DNA from: JBDHUW01 sp964642385
GTDB taxonomy: Bacteria; Patescibacteriota; Gracilibacteria; Absconditabacterales; Absconditicoccaceae
Direction of reading: 5' to 3'
Assembly: GCA_964642385.1 (NCBI GenBank)
Contig: CAZXON010000001.1
Span: forward strand, 1 to 64,000
Length of the DNA stretch: 64,000 nucleotides
This document shows positions 10,239 to 21,080 of this stretch, piece by piece; the stretch's first letter is position 1; each line of letters opens with the position of its first letter. The notes beneath the pieces are model-generated. The model was not told the origin of the DNA. It did not search any database and saw nothing but the letters and a program-made list of their open reading frames with translations. Position numbers and translations under genes: made by a program.

Positions 10239-11537
10239 ATGCAAACTACTCTAACAAAAGCTCTCGGTTCTAGTTATCTTGTAAATATCATCTCGACACA
10301 AGACGAAATGGATGGTTTTAACAAAAAGGCCCTTGAATGACTTCAAGGAGAGGTAAAAGTACAGTGATTTAGACCAGGACACGTGCCACTTCATATGGTT
10401 GAAAAACAAATTAAACCTGAATATCTCGAAATGGCTATAGTAGAAGAAATCATAAATGAAAGCATCAAAAGCATCGTTAAAGACCATGCCGACATTCAAT
10501 TTATAGGCCAACCGTACGAAATAACACCAGAAAATAAAGATGGTGGGAAAGTAATATCATACAAGCTCGATGTATATCCAGAAGTAACAGTCAAAAATGC
10601 TAACTGGGAAAAACTTTCTATAGAGCCTATGGACACATTCATTACCAAAGAAGACACAGAAAAAGCAATCCAGAACTTACAAAGACAATATGCTGACTAC
10701 AAAGAAGCAGAGATGATTATAGAAGATTCTCTTGTAAAAGCATCTTACAGCATGGTTGACAAAGATTGAAAAGAACTTCATAAAGGGAGTGCTTTTCTTG
10801 GAAAAGAAGAATATGACGAATCTCCACTTCTTTGGGATGCACTAAAAGGGAAAAAGAAAACAGATATTGCCGAGGTACCTTACGAAGAAGAAAAGCTTCC
10901 TCACGCAGTTCATTATCACCCACATGGTAGCGAATTAGCAAAGCAAATCACAAAAGTTATCCTCACTATTGTTGATATCAAAGAAACGATTTTACCTGAT
11001 CTCAATGATGAAGCGACATTAACTAGGTTGTTTCAATCGCCTGATATCAAAACATATGATGGTTTAGTTGATAAAGTGAAATCAGTACTCATTGAACAAA
11101 AAGAAGAAAATGGTTTACAGACAGCAGTAGAAAAACTTCTTAGTGATGCGAAAGATTCTTTTGCAGTAGAAGTACCTGAAACATTTGTAAGAGAAGAAAT
11201 GTCAGCAAGGATCAAACAACTTGGTGAAAAATTTGGAGGCGAAGAAGGATTGAAACAATATTTAGCAAAAATAGGTGAAGAGAAGACAAATCAAATGTAC
11301 GATGAAATGAGAACTTCTGCAAAAGAGTCTCTTGAGAAATTCTTTATTTTAAGAAAGTTTGTAGAGCTTCTGGGTATCGAAAATGTAAGCTGGGAAAAAC
11401 ACCTTGATGCAGAAAGAAAAATCTATGCAAAACTATCTACTGCAAAAGACACTGTAGCTTGAAATAAAGAAGAGAAAGAAGAGAAAAAAGATAAAAAACC
11501 AACGAAAGCAAAGAAAGCAGAAAAAACAGAAGAATAA
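10239..11537 (+). CDS. tig: Trigger factor (ribosome-bound chaperone and PPIase)
   Basis: 432 residues. The N-terminal ribosome-binding domain carries the signature GFRPGHVP at about residues 44-51 (canonical GFRxGKxP), both glycine positions partly TGA-coded. The central part is a degenerate FKBP-like PPIase insertion; the C-terminal chaperone domain follows (FVREEMSARIKQLGEKFG and onward) with a Lys/Glu/Ala-rich tail. The length matches the family (about 430). Trigger factor binds L23 at the ribosome exit tunnel and shields nascent chains. It heads a plus-strand cluster with ybaB 31 nt downstream and a DUF937-like gene after that. Confidence 0.93.
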
Positions 11538-11568
11538 TAAAACTCTTTATTACTAACCTCGTAGCACA

Positions 11569-11937
11569 ATGTTTGGACAAATGTGAGAAATGAAAAAAAT
11601 GTACGATAAGTATAAAAAACTGCAGGACGCACTACAAAACATTATTATCAGAGCAAAAGACATCCCTCAATACGAAGGGAATGAGCTAGGTATCATGATC
11701 GATATATCTGGAGAAACAAAGGTAAAAGACGTGCAAATTCACGATCCAGCGGATCTTATTCCAGAATCAATAAAAAAACATCTAGAAAAATCTATAAAAG
11801 TAGCGTATGAAAAGGGACAACAAAAAGCACAAGAAATCGCTCAAGAAAAAACCAAAGAGATCCTTGGATTTGATCCGACACAACTTGCAGGTATGATGTG
11901 AGGTGGGAATATGCCAAATATCCCAGGTTTATCATAG
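11569..11937 (+). CDS. YbaB/EbfC nucleoid-associated protein
   Basis: 122 residues starting MFGQMGEMKKMYDKYKKLQ, the usual YbaB start with the Met-rich N-terminal helix. The central strands (NELGIMIDISGETKVKDVQI) and the C-terminal helix (AYEKGQQKAQEIAQEKTKE) follow the family fold, and a Gly/Met-rich tail ends the protein. YbaB dimers bind DNA and help shape the nucleoid. The gene lies between tig and the DUF937-like gene with 31 and 21 nt spacers, so all three are probably cotranscribed up to the terminator near 12130. TGA encodes Gly at residue 6 and in the tail. Confidence 0.88.
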
Positions 11938-11958
11938 TTTTTTTAACTACCAGTGAAC

Positions 11959-12387
11959 ATGGACATGACAGACATCATTTGATTGGCGCAACAAGTTATA
12001 AAACAAAAAGAAGTTAATACGATCGCAGAAAAAAACCAGATTGCTCCAGACCAAGCGCAAGACATCACTTCAAGTGCGCTACAATTGCTTTTGGCCACTC
12101 TAGCGAAAAAAACAAAAAACCCTGCTTGAATAGCGGGTTTTTCATTTTTAAAAATAAATATCTATCTCATATTTTACAGGAACTATCTTTCATCTCTATC
12201 GTCTCTATCATCTCTATCTTCTCTGTCAGATTTTTCCTTGAATGTAATAGATAATGGGACTCAAATAAATCCGAATCCTCTTCTCAATGTATTTTCAACC
12301 CATTTCGCAAATGCAAAATTTTGTTTATCTAAACTATTTATGAAACATACGAATGTGGGCGGATTTGTATCTACTTGTGTCATATAG
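11959..12387 (+). CDS. DUF937-like small protein with ambiguous 3' end
   Basis: The first 57 residues (MDMTDIIGLAQQVIKQK, then a PDQAQDITSSALQLLLATL helix and AKKTKNPA) resemble the N-terminus of DUF937 proteins. A TGA follows at 12127-12129, sitting exactly in the loop of a strong Rho-independent terminator. If TGA is Gly here, as everywhere else, the frame continues to TAG 12385-12387 (142 residues) and overlaps the 3' end of der antisense. The extension is low-complexity (SSLSSLSSL) and looks like antisense of der. If translation ends at the TGA the protein has 56 residues. The N-terminal half is credible, the true end is unresolved. Confidence 0.5.
12114..12145 (+). terminator. Rho-independent terminator after the tig-ybaB-DUF937 cluster
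   Basis: The stem ACCC(T)GCT / AGCGGGT surrounds a 5-nt loop TGAAT at 12127-12131 and is followed by TTTTT. A poly-A run on the 5' side makes it potentially bidirectional. The loop holds the TGA codon of the DUF937-like frame. Confidence 0.8.
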
Positions 12388-13535
12388 TATAACTTACAGA
12401 TTTTATTTTTCGGGAATCTTGGTGGTGATTTGATAAACGCAATTGAGATAACCTTATTAATTTCAGCTGTTGAAATACGTCTATATTGCTGTTCGTGGAT
12501 CTTTTTAATCACTCCGAATAGTGCTTGTACTCATTCGCCAGTTTCTCCACTTATCTGCACAATCGGAATCCACTTAGCAATGTTCATATATGCATTTACC
12601 ATCGCAAGTTTCTGTTTTTTTTCTTTTGCATCTGTTAGGAGGTCTATTTTGCTTAGCGCAATAACAATCGGTACGTTATGCTCTATCATATCACCAATAA
12701 TTTTCAAATCCATATGAGAAATCGTCTCCGACATATCAATCAACATCACAACAATCGGCTTTATGTAGTCAATCATTTTATATGTTTTCGTCCAAGCAAT
12801 CTTTTCTAGTTCAGATGCTTTGATAACCTTCCTGATCCCTGCTGTATCATACAAACGAAAAAGATGCTTGCCTAGTTGCATGTCAGTCATTATATAATCG
12901 AGCGTTGTACCTGGCCTTTCAGAGACATGTGAAACAACCTTTTTCGCTAGGTAATTCATGAGTGTGGATTTTCCCGAATTCGGTTTCCCAACTATTGCGA
13001 TCTGTACCGCACCGTCTTTTCTAATTTCTGGTTTTTTCCCAGATTTTTTCATTTGCAACTGTACGAGTTCCAATAATACATCTATATTTTCTCATTCCTT
13101 TGCTGAAATCCCTACAACCTCCTGGAATCCTAACACATAAAAATCGGCTAATGCAAGAGCATATTTTTTATCAGACAAACTTCATTCCAATTTATTTACC
13201 ACAAGCACTGTTTTCTCTTTCTTCCCAGCGGCGATAATCATTGCGGCAATTTGCTGTTCTCTTGATCCCATTCCCATCTTTCCATCAACCACCAAAAACA
13301 GCACATCTGCCTCTTCTATGATTTGATGAATAAAATCTAACTCTTCTGCAAAATTTAGCAATCCCGGAGAGTCGATAACTTCAACTCATTTCATCTCTTC
13401 CCATTGTGAATAATCACGCAACAACTCTCTAGTCGTTCACGCAATATCTGTCACTATCGCTCTATATGTCCCAATCAATCTATTAAATAGCGTTGATTTC
13501 CCCACATTTGCTGCTCAAACAAGTCCTAATTTCAT
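12183..13535 (-). CDS. der: Ribosome-assembly GTPase Der (EngA)
   Basis: 450 residues with two tandem GTPase domains. The first P-loop is GAANVGKST (residues 8-16; GRPNVGKS is usual) with DSPGL as switch II and NKLE as G4. The second is GKPNSGKST with DTAGI and SKIDL. A KH-like C-terminal domain follows. The protein ends in a charged Asp/Arg repeat (RDDRDDRD), an extra tail compared with the family. Der is essential for 50S assembly. The start ATG is at 13533-13535 and the stop TAG at 12183-12185. Its 3' end overlaps the TGA-extended DUF937-like frame on the other strand. Confidence 0.93.
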
Positions 13536-13654
13536 TATATGTATGTTAGAAAGTAACTGTATCTTAGTATATGAATTAGCAAGGTAAAAACTAGGGATTT
13601 TTCTATATAGAGAAATTTTATGAAACAAAATCTTTAAAAAAATATTTATTACTC

Positions 13655-14374
13655 TTAATACTTCACAATATATATTTCTTTGCTTTCTTTTCTCACTGCT
13701 TGTGGTTTAAACGTTTTTACATTTTTGCTGCCAACTATTTTTTTGAAATCTTGAATAAATTTGTCAAACCCAGGTCCCATAAATATTTTTATGACAGCTT
13801 TTCAACCTTCTTTTAAGAAGTTCTCGTACAATGGAAGAGTCATATACAACAATTCAATACTTCTAATAGCATCAATATCGCGAAATCAAATAGTATTTGG
13901 CGCCATATCAGAGATAATCGCATCAAACTTCTTGATATTGTGAGATTGCAAAATATGTTCTACTGCTTGTTGATCTTGGATATCTTGATTGTATGTATAC
14001 AGACCTGGTAAATCCAAAATAACATCTTTGATATCCAATCCTATTAACGTGTATGGTAACGATTTTACAGATACCATAGGACTTATTGCATCCTTCGGAT
14101 GCTCGGCTCAAAGAGCCGATTTTTGTAGATTGTTACTATTTCAGTGAGGAGTATTTTTCTGCTGATCAAGACGTCAACCGTGAGTTGTTGATAATTTTTC
14201 TTGAACATATTGCAACCAAGAACCCGGTGCACAACCGATATCAAGTACTGTCTTAACGGATTTATCAAAAATACGGTATTTTTCATCAATTTCTTTCAAC
14301 TTAAAAACGCTTCTTGCCTTAAATCATTCTTTTTGCGCTTGTTGAAAATAATAGTCTTGTGGCTTAAATGTCAT
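13655..14374 (-). CDS. RlmE/FtsJ-type 23S rRNA 2'-O-methyltransferase
   Basis: 239 residues. The N-terminal KARSVFKLKEIDEKY and VLDIGCAPGSWLQYV (SAM-binding motif I) are diagnostic of RrmJ/FtsJ proteins. IISDMAPNTIG corresponds to the catalytic D-x-A-P region, and the C-terminus has KIFMGPGFDKF. RlmE methylates U2552 of 23S rRNA at the A-site loop. Between motif I and the next strand there is an extra loop (about residues 62-95) rich in TGA-Gly. The family is usually about 200 residues, so this is slightly enlarged. The start at ATG 14372-14374 fits the conserved N-terminus. Confidence 0.88.
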
Positions 14375-14671
14375 TTATAAAGCATATTGTTTCACCTATA
14401 ATTTGCAAGAAGAATCGCAATAGGCGTTATAAAGTGGCTATCTTGCATCTTTAAAATAAGGAAAATGTAATCAGATTTTGGGATAAAAACACTACTTCAC
14501 GAGCATTTGCAACAAGTGCAATCAATTGAAATTAGATATTTTTTCCAAAAATTATGCTTAAATTCGGGTTGTAGTAAATTATGAATTCCATATATATAGA
14601 TAACTGAGATGGATTATATTTTTCGTAAATCGTCTCGGCTTTTGAGGTTTTATCTTACAAAAACTATTTTT

Positions 14672-16675
14672 ATGGCAAACAACACAAAAAAAGTTCCTAA
14701 GAAACGATGATGATTGCGTCGATTTATCATAGTTGCGATAGGCATAACTGTACTTCTCTACTTGTTCAATGGTCCAAAAGTAGAAACCGATAATCAAGGA
14801 AATACCTACATAGAAAAAATCTCACGCACTGATGAAATCACATTAAATGATTTCATAAAAGCTTTTAACGAAGGGCGCTATAGTCAAATTAAAGTACTAA
14901 ATGAAACACAGCTAAAATGATATAAATCAGGTGACACTAGCACAGAAAAAGAATTTTCTAGTATGATGACACAAAAAAATATTACTATCAAAAACTATGT
15001 CGTAGAAAAAACACAAAAACCAGCGATGACATCACTGACAGATCTTGGTATTACACTTACTTGATCAACACAAATCATAGTTTCTTCCGAAGAAGAAGGT
15101 GTCTTTAGCAAACTTCTTTTGGAGCAAATTATCCCTACACTATTCTTTTTCGTCATAGTGATATTTTTTTTCAAAATGTTCATGCCAAAGGGATGAGCAG
15201 GTGGGCTCCCTTTCAATATTCAAGTTGGTAAGCTAAAAAGCAAAAATGATATGAAAACGAAATTTTCTGATGTCGCAGGTATGGATGAATCAAAAGAAGA
15301 ACTAATTGAAATCGTCGACTTCTTAAAAAATCCTGAAAAATACAAAAAAGCATGAGCGAGAGTTCCCAAATGAGTTCTTCTTTATTGACCTCCGGGATCT
15401 TGAAAAACACTTTTAGCAAGAGCTGTTGCAGGGGAAGCGAACGTTCCATTCTTTTCTGCATCAGGTTCAGAATTTATGGAAATGCTCGTTGGAATGGGCG
15501 CAGCAAAAGTTAGAGAACTCTTTACAAAAGCGAAAACCTCAGCTCCAGCGATAGTTTTTATCGATGAGATAGACGCAATTGGGAAAAGAAGATGAGCTGG
15601 TTATACTGGCGGACATCAAGAACAAGAACAAACACTAAATCAAATTTTGACAGAGATGGATGGATTTGACCAGGACACAAAAGTTATCGTAGTTGCAGCG
15701 ACAAATAGACCAGATACACTTGATCCAGCGCTTCTTAGGTCTGGTAGATTTGATAGAAAAGTACTTATCGGTAGGCCTACACTTGAGGAAAGAGTGCTTA
15801 TTGCAAAATATCATCTAAGCAACAAAAAGATAGATAGTAGCGTCGATTTAGATGGATTCTCAAGACGCACGAGTGGGTTCGTCGGAGCAGATATTGAAAA
15901 CATTATCAATGAGGCGGCACTAAAAGCAGCTAAAGAATGAAGAGAAGAAATAACAAATAAAGATATGGAATATGGTCTTGAAAAGCTCGTAATGGGGCCA
16001 GAGAAAAAAATCAAATCACTACAAGAAAAAGAGAAAAAAATCGTAGCATATCATGAGCTATGACATGCAATTACCGCGTTTTTCTCTCCACTCACTGATC
16101 CAGTTGAAAAAATATCTATTGTCTCTCGTGGAATGGCTTTGGGTGTGACATGGATGATGCCGAGTGAAGATACACACTTATATAGCAAAGCAAAATTTAC
16201 TGATGAAATGGTTTCACTTCTTGGATGACGTGCTGCAGAAGAAGTTTTCTTTGGTAAGGAAAACATTACCACTGGCGCTTCAAACGATTTCGAAAGAATC
16301 TCTCGCATCGCTCGTGATATGGTTGTGAAATATGGTATGGATGAGGAATTGGGTCAAATAACATATGAAAAAGACAAAGATGCTTCTGAACGGCAACCAT
16401 ACAAACCATACTCAGAAAAAACAGCTGAACTCATTGATAGCAAGGTAAAAAACATTATTGACAATGCTTATCTCCAATCAAAGAGCATTCTTCTTGCCCA
16501 CAAAGATTTAATGGATAAGATGGCAGACTTACTTTTTGAGAAAGAATATTTAACCAAAGACGAATTTGAAGAAATAATGAATGCTAGTGATGAAGAGACT
16601 ACAACAGTGATAAATAGATTAAAAGGAGAACATAAAGATAGTCTTGCTACGATAGAGAAAAAAATAAAAAAATAA
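14672..16675 (+). CDS. ftsH: ATP-dependent zinc metalloprotease FtsH
   Basis: 667 residues. There are two transmembrane segments (about 17-34 and 150-170), then the AAA+ module. Walker A GPPGSGKT (K245) has its first and third glycines encoded by TGA; Walker B is IVFIDEIDAIG and the SRH ends TNRPDTLDPALLRSGRFDR. The zinc site is HELGH at residues 461-465 (HEAGH is usual), with a downstream NDFERIS acidic ligand helix. FtsH degrades misassembled membrane proteins and short-lived regulators. Conservation across these TGA positions is the strongest local proof that UGA is glycine. The gene appears monocistronic or leads to the small hydrolase 48 nt downstream. Confidence 0.97.
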
Positions 16676-16690
16676 TCATCAATTATATAC

Positions 16691-16700
16691 TGTATATACA
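16691..16700. repeat. TGTATATACA palindrome upstream of the MazG-like gene
   Basis: Perfect 10-bp palindrome 23 nt before the start codon at 16724. It could be an operator or part of a core promoter; see the finding on this motif. Confidence 0.45.
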
Positions 16701-16723
16701 TTTATTCTTCTCGCCCAAACCAA

Positions 16724-17086
16724 ATGTCAAAGCACATTATTGATAAGCTAGTAAGAGACAAAATACTTGCTCAAATGCAAGCTGAAGGCAAAAAAGCGAT
16801 ATATCATCACTTAACGACTGACGAAGAGAAGCAACAAAAAATTACCGAAAAATTATGAGAAAAATACAAGGAGCTTTTTGAAAAACTCATTAAAAGAACA
16901 GACAATCATGATGATATCGTAAATGGAATCTCTGATATGATTGAAGTATTAAATGCAATTGCAAAAGCATGGAAAATAAGCCTCACTACCATTGGAGAAA
17001 AGAAAAAGCAAAAACTTCTAGAGAAGTGAGGATATGAGACACGAACACATATAGATTACATAGAGATAGAAGATGAAAAAAAATAA
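16724..17086 (+). CDS. MazG/PRA-PH-like nucleotide pyrophosphohydrolase
   Basis: 120 residues. The N-terminus KHIIDKLVRDKI matches the start of the phosphoribosyl-ATP pyrophosphohydrolase-like house-cleaning family (KLVRDKIP). A helical core follows with KLGEKYKELFEKL and the acidic DDIVNGISDMIEVLNAI, which carries the metal-binding E/D residues. The C-terminal strand GGYETRTHIDYIEIE closes the fold. Such enzymes hydrolyse non-canonical or excess NTPs. It follows ftsH by 48 nt, has its own TGTATATACA element, and is followed by a terminator. Confidence 0.75.
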
Positions 17087-17104
17087 TTATAGTATTTTTC
17101 ATAA

Positions 17105-17138
17105 CAAAAAAACTAGGCAATCAAACCTAGTTTTTTTT
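17105..17138 (+). terminator. Rho-independent terminator
   Basis: AACTAGG and CCTAGTT form a 7-bp stem around an 8-nt loop, extended by flanking A and T runs. It lies just after the MazG-like gene and before the convergent DUF378 gene, so it can serve both strands. Confidence 0.85.
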
Positions 17139-17155
17139 ATTAGAATAAGTAATTA

Positions 17156-17347
17156 CTACTTTTTAGAGAAATATGCTATTGCATACCAAATAGCACTTAG
17201 CCCAACTACAATGTAAACGATTTTTGCAAGGATTGAACCTACACCAAAAATAGCATCTACTAAGTTGAATCCAAACGCTCATACTAGCCCCCAATTCAGT
17301 GCACCAACAACAATAAGAATAAGCGCAATAAGATTTACTGTCTTCAT
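17156..17347 (-). CDS. DUF378 small membrane protein
   Basis: 63 residues with two transmembrane helices. The pattern LIVVGALNWGLVGAFGFNLVD, then a second helix ending in IWYAIAYF, is the DUF378 (YuzA-like) signature of an N-W-G-L motif after the first helix. The function of the family is unknown. One glycine in the signature is TGA-coded. It has its own start ATG at 17345-17347 and shares the terminator at 17105-17138 with the opposite gene. Confidence 0.85.
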
Positions 17348-17461
17348 GGAAGATAATAAAAAGATAAAATTAACAATATGATATAAATTATACAAGTGAT
17401 TGCAAGGAAATCATTTTTCTATAGTTTTACTTTCTTTTTTATTGTGTATCTTTATAGTAGT

Positions 17462-19129
17462 ATGATGCATAAATTACTCATAAAAGATGCATTTCGACAA
17501 ATACTCTGACGCGTTATTTCGGCGATCGGTTGATTTGTTGTAGTCAAACTTATGACGCCATACTTAGGTCCACTGAGATATGGAGACTATTCTACTATCT
17601 TGAAATACTTTGCCATACGATCTGCTTTCGCAGATTTTGGTTTATATGTCATTGCTTTACGTACTCTTGGAGAGATCAGAGATAAAATTAGAGACAAACT
17701 TGTGGGTGCAAAAAAAAATACAAATATCCAGCATGCTGAACATGTGGCGATTCAAATTCCTGATGGAAATGAATGAGACGATGCTATCAATACACTTGTA
17801 ACAAAAGAATGATGAGAAGTAGATATTAAAATAGACGATCACGAAATCACGAACACTCCAGAAATGCAGAGTTACTACGGAAAATTCGTGTGGAGTAGAT
17901 TTATTACTGTAACTATTGTATATACAGTTGCTCTTCTTATTGCATACCTGATACCCGCATATACTTCAAATCCATATCTCGTGTGGTGATTGCCTTTAGG
18001 TATGCTCTTTTCTGCATCATTTATGATTGCAGGAATATTACAACTCCCCTTACAGCTATATCGATGAATGAAACATGTGAGTATTGCACTCACACTTGCC
18101 AGAATTTCTCAAATTATCGTTATCGTAGGATTGTTATTCACATACAAAAATATCGATTTTGCAAGTGGTGATTCCCGCTCAATTACAGCATTTCTTCTAA
18201 TGATTTGAAGCGTTCTACTAAGCGCCATAGTACAATGAATATATGTTCGGAAAACAAGTAATACGTTTGTAAAACTATCATTAAAACCAGATCGATGATT
18301 TACACGAAAGATACTAAAAGATAATCGAAAATACGGATTAGCATATTGTCTAAGTAGTCTACACACATTGGGTGTTTTGATTCTTTTGGGTATCTTTTAC
18401 CCTACGGCAAACGGTTTTAAATATGTCGGTGTGTGGGCAGTAGCAAGCGCTCTTATGGAAATATTACTCATCGTGCCAAGTTCCCTGTGAAATTCGATTA
18501 TCCCAAAAATCTCTTCATATACAGTAGAAAAAACCAGAAAAGTATTTGGATCACTCCTTCTTTTTGTCATGCGAATAGGGTGAATATTTTTCATCAATTT
18601 CTCCGTATTCCGCGAAAGCATAATATCATTCGTTAGTTGAAAAGGCTACCTTTCTATGTTTACAGGTTGATGGTGATCAGACACTATCTTGCCTTGGTTA
18701 TCTTTAGTGCTTTTGTTTACATTTGCAAAACAAGTATATAACTTCCTTTTTGTAGCACTAGATTTAAATAACAAACTTCTTAAAGTAAATGGAATAGGAA
18801 TTATTATTGGGGCAATCATAGGATTTATTGCGATCCCACGCTATTGAATCGCGGGCGCAATTTTCACTCAAATGGCAATGGAAATTGTATATACATTTGG
18901 AAGTATTCTAATCGCTCATAAAAATCACGCTCAGCTTATATTCTCTTGGAAGATGATGGGATTTATCTCTTTGTTAATTATCGGTTGTACAATTGGTGGT
19001 AGATATCTGTTTGGTAGCGAGGTCCTAGAAGTATGGAAATTATTACTTTATGCAATTATATTCAATAGTATCATACTAGCAATTTCATATAAACCAGTAA
19101 GAAAAATAATGAAATGATTTGATATGTAA
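17462..19129 (+). CDS. MOP-superfamily polysaccharide flippase (Wzx-like)
   Basis: 555 residues with about 12-14 predicted transmembrane segments, matching polysaccharide biosynthesis/lipid-linked oligosaccharide flippases. The N-terminus RQILGRVISAIGGFVVVKLM followed by YLGPLRYGDYSTILKYF is the usual family opening. A hydrophilic, TGA-rich loop (about residues 80-135; GDDAINTLVTKEG region) is longer than in typical members. Wzx proteins flip undecaprenyl-linked glycans across the membrane, in keeping with the amidases, glycosyltransferase and SLH-like protein elsewhere in the window. Two adjacent ATG codons (17462 and 17465) are possible starts. Confidence 0.85.
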
Positions 19130-19206
19130 TAAAACTAAAGAAGAAACTTTCAGTTGCATTTTTTATAGTATTATGTATCATTTCAAAACCTCAAAAAACC
19201 AAATGA

Positions 19207-19271
19207 ATAGCCTTAGCTCAGTGGTACCCCGACGTGTCGGGGCAAAGCTCCGCGTCGTAGGTTTATCATCC
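19207..19271 (+). pseudogene. Degenerate tRNA copy with a hairpin in place of the anticodon arm
   Basis: The D-arm stretch CCTTAGCTCAGTGGTA and the 3' part CAAAGCTCCGCGTCGTAGGTT are shared with the intact tRNA-Trp 80 nt downstream. Between them the anticodon stem is replaced by CCCCGACGTGTCGGGG, a 7-bp palindromic hairpin, and the T-arm and acceptor are lost. It cannot fold as a tRNA. Confidence 0.75.
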
Positions 19272-19285
19272 AAAATTATTCTTAT

Positions 19286-19360
19286 AGGGCCTTAGCTCAG
19301 TGGTAGAGCGGGAGTCTCCAAAGCTCCGCGTCGTAGGTTCGATACCTACAGGTCCTGCCA
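19286..19360 (+). tRNA. tRNA-Trp (anticodon CCA)
   Basis: The acceptor AGGGCCT pairs with AGGTCCT (one G-U). The D-stem is GCTC/GAGC, the anticodon loop CTCCAAA with anticodon CCA in a GGAGT/GCTCC stem, and the T-arm GTAGG-TTCGATA-CCTAC. The 3' CCA is encoded. The anticodon reads UGG only, as expected if UGA is glycine and not tryptophan. Confidence 0.93.
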
Positions 19361-20050
19361 CCCATCAAATCTTAGAACTCTGAAATATTCAAATGGTTTA
19401 TTTAGAAGGTAGGAACTCACGTTTCTACCTTTTATTATACAGTTCGATACCATGGTTAACACCATAGAGTACACCCTAGAACTTTTTGCCTCTCATGATA
19501 AGTTATCCAAATCTTTACCTATATTTTCAAGGTTTGAAAGAAATTGTAAAGTTTTATTGGAAGCTTCAATATATTTATCACTATCACTAATGTATCATAA
19601 TTCCCTTTTCGCCTCCTCTATTTGATGCTGTATTTGTTCATTAGTATCAATAAACACATTACTAGGAAGAGTTGATTCTATAAACATTTGAGACAGTTCT
19701 CTTTCCTTATTCTCTAATTGGTTTATCTTTATTTCTAAACTTTCTTGTTTTGATTTTTTTTCTTTTAGAAAAGCCTTTGTATCATTTTTAATATACAATT
19801 TCATTTCATGTAAAATATCATTACTTGGAACTATATCTCTTAATATCTTTTCTAATTTTGTATCTATACAATCTAATGGAGTACGCCTCTCTTTACCATA
19901 GGAATTTACAAAATATGTTTTGAATGGTTGTTTTAAAATTTCCCTAGTATTAGATATTCCACGGTCACAGTGTATTACTACAGGCTCATAGTTATCACTA
20001 TTAGACAAGGAACTAATAAACTTTGAGCATTGTTGTTGAATAACCATCAT
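19346..20050 (-). CDS. Remnant of a recombinase-like protein running into tRNA-Trp
   Basis: The code-25 frame from ATG 20050 to TAG 19346-19348 gives 234 residues. An N-terminal part (PVVIHCDRGISNTREILKQP) precedes a Lys/Glu-rich coiled coil (about residues 60-150). The tail (YLLNKPFEYFRVL, then DGWQDL) is encoded partly by antisense of the tRNA-Trp 3' end. The pattern of coiled coil plus C-terminus entering a tRNA recalls large serine recombinases whose attachment site lies in the tRNA. The catalytic N-terminal resolvase domain is absent: TAA lies 5 codons upstream of the start. It is either a remnant of an integrated element or an unrelated coiled-coil protein. Confidence 0.45.
19405..19435. 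terminator. Possible terminator downstream of tRNA-Trp
   Basis: AAGGTAG and CTACCTT form a 7-bp stem, with AAC/GTT extending it inwards, followed by TTTATTAT. It lies 45 nt after the tRNA, inside the 3' part of the recombinase-like frame on the other strand. Confidence 0.6.
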
Positions 20051-20128
20051 ACGATGGTATAAAACTTAACTCAATGAAGAAAAGCACTTTAACTTTCTTA
20101 TTCATCGTTGACAAGTAAAAATGATAAA

Positions 20129-20575
20129 TTACTCATTAATATATAAATATTTACCATTAATATTACCTTGATTATTCATGACGTAATTTACAAGTTTTCT
20201 AAGAAATGGATGATAAAAATCTATTTCATCTAAATTATCGTTTATTCCTACTCGACGATAATTACTATGTTCAGAGCTTAATAAAACTTTATTTTCTCAT
20301 ATAGTGCAGCTATAAAATATCCCCATTTGACTTCACTTTTTAGTATCCCAATTATCAATAGATATAACATTATTAACTTCAAATTTTTCTATACCAATTT
20401 CTTCTTTTAGCTCTCTTTTTAAACCTTCTAACCAATACTCTCATTGATTAATACGTCCTCCAGGAAATACTCGTTTTCATGGGAAATTAGTTAATTCCAG
20501 AACTAAAATTTTTCCATTATAAAAAATCACTGCAGATTGTGTTATTTCTGCTAAAAGATGTTGGTCAGACATCAT
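20129..20575 (-). CDS. Nudix hydrolase
   Basis: 148 residues. The Nudix box is complete: G-RINQG-E-YWLEGLK-RELKEEIGI (GX5EX7REUXEEXGU), preceded by FPGG. Two of its glycines are TGA-coded, which helps to fix the code. The N-terminal strands (QSAVIFYNGKILVLEL) fit the fold. The substrate cannot be told; Nudix enzymes cleave nucleoside diphosphates linked to another group. Tandem ATG codons at 20575 and 20572 are both possible. The gene stands alone next to the tRNA-Trp integration-like region. Confidence 0.9.
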
Positions 20576-21080
20576 GAAATATTATATATATAAAACAACT
20601 CAACAATGATAAGTATTTTTCTATGAATAATCAATATAAATTTTATAGTTCTAGGATTTATTAGTTATATATTTATACATACTCCACAACAAGAAACATT
20701 GTAATCTCTTGCCATCTATTTAACGATTAAAAAACACTATATTATTTCCTATTTATTCTCTTGCCAAACCATTCGAAATCTTTATTATAGTGCTTATCAA
20801 CCTTTATTTCAGGGTTTTCTAGAAAAAAAGTTCTAGTCTGCGTTATTATGCCCTGATTGAAAATCATACATAAATCCTCTAGCAGGATTTTTTTTATAAC
20901 ATGAAAAGTGATTATGACACACGATATGCAAAACAAATATTGGCGAATATCATTATTCCAAAACATGTCAACAATACCTTTTTCCAAATTGCTTTTTTTA
21001 GTGTTGAAAACTATTTTGCAATAAGTAATATTAAAAAACGCTCAAACAAGAGGGAATTTTATTTTTATAGTTTAAAAAAA
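20576..21080. other. 505-nt stretch upstream of dnaA
   Basis: AT-rich. An in-frame extension of dnaA to ATG 20901 is open, but its 60 residues have no resemblance to the DnaA N-terminus. I find no perfect TTATCCACA box here, so an origin directly upstream of dnaA is not supported by eye. It must hold the promoters of dnaA and of the Nudix gene. Confidence 0.4.

Noticed and set aside
17417..17461. Possible terminator or leader before the flippase gene
   Set aside because: Only an AT-rich stretch; no stable stem is visible.
20901..21080. 60-residue upstream extension of DnaA
   Set aside because: Open in frame, but it has no resemblance to DnaA domain I, which starts at about 21096.
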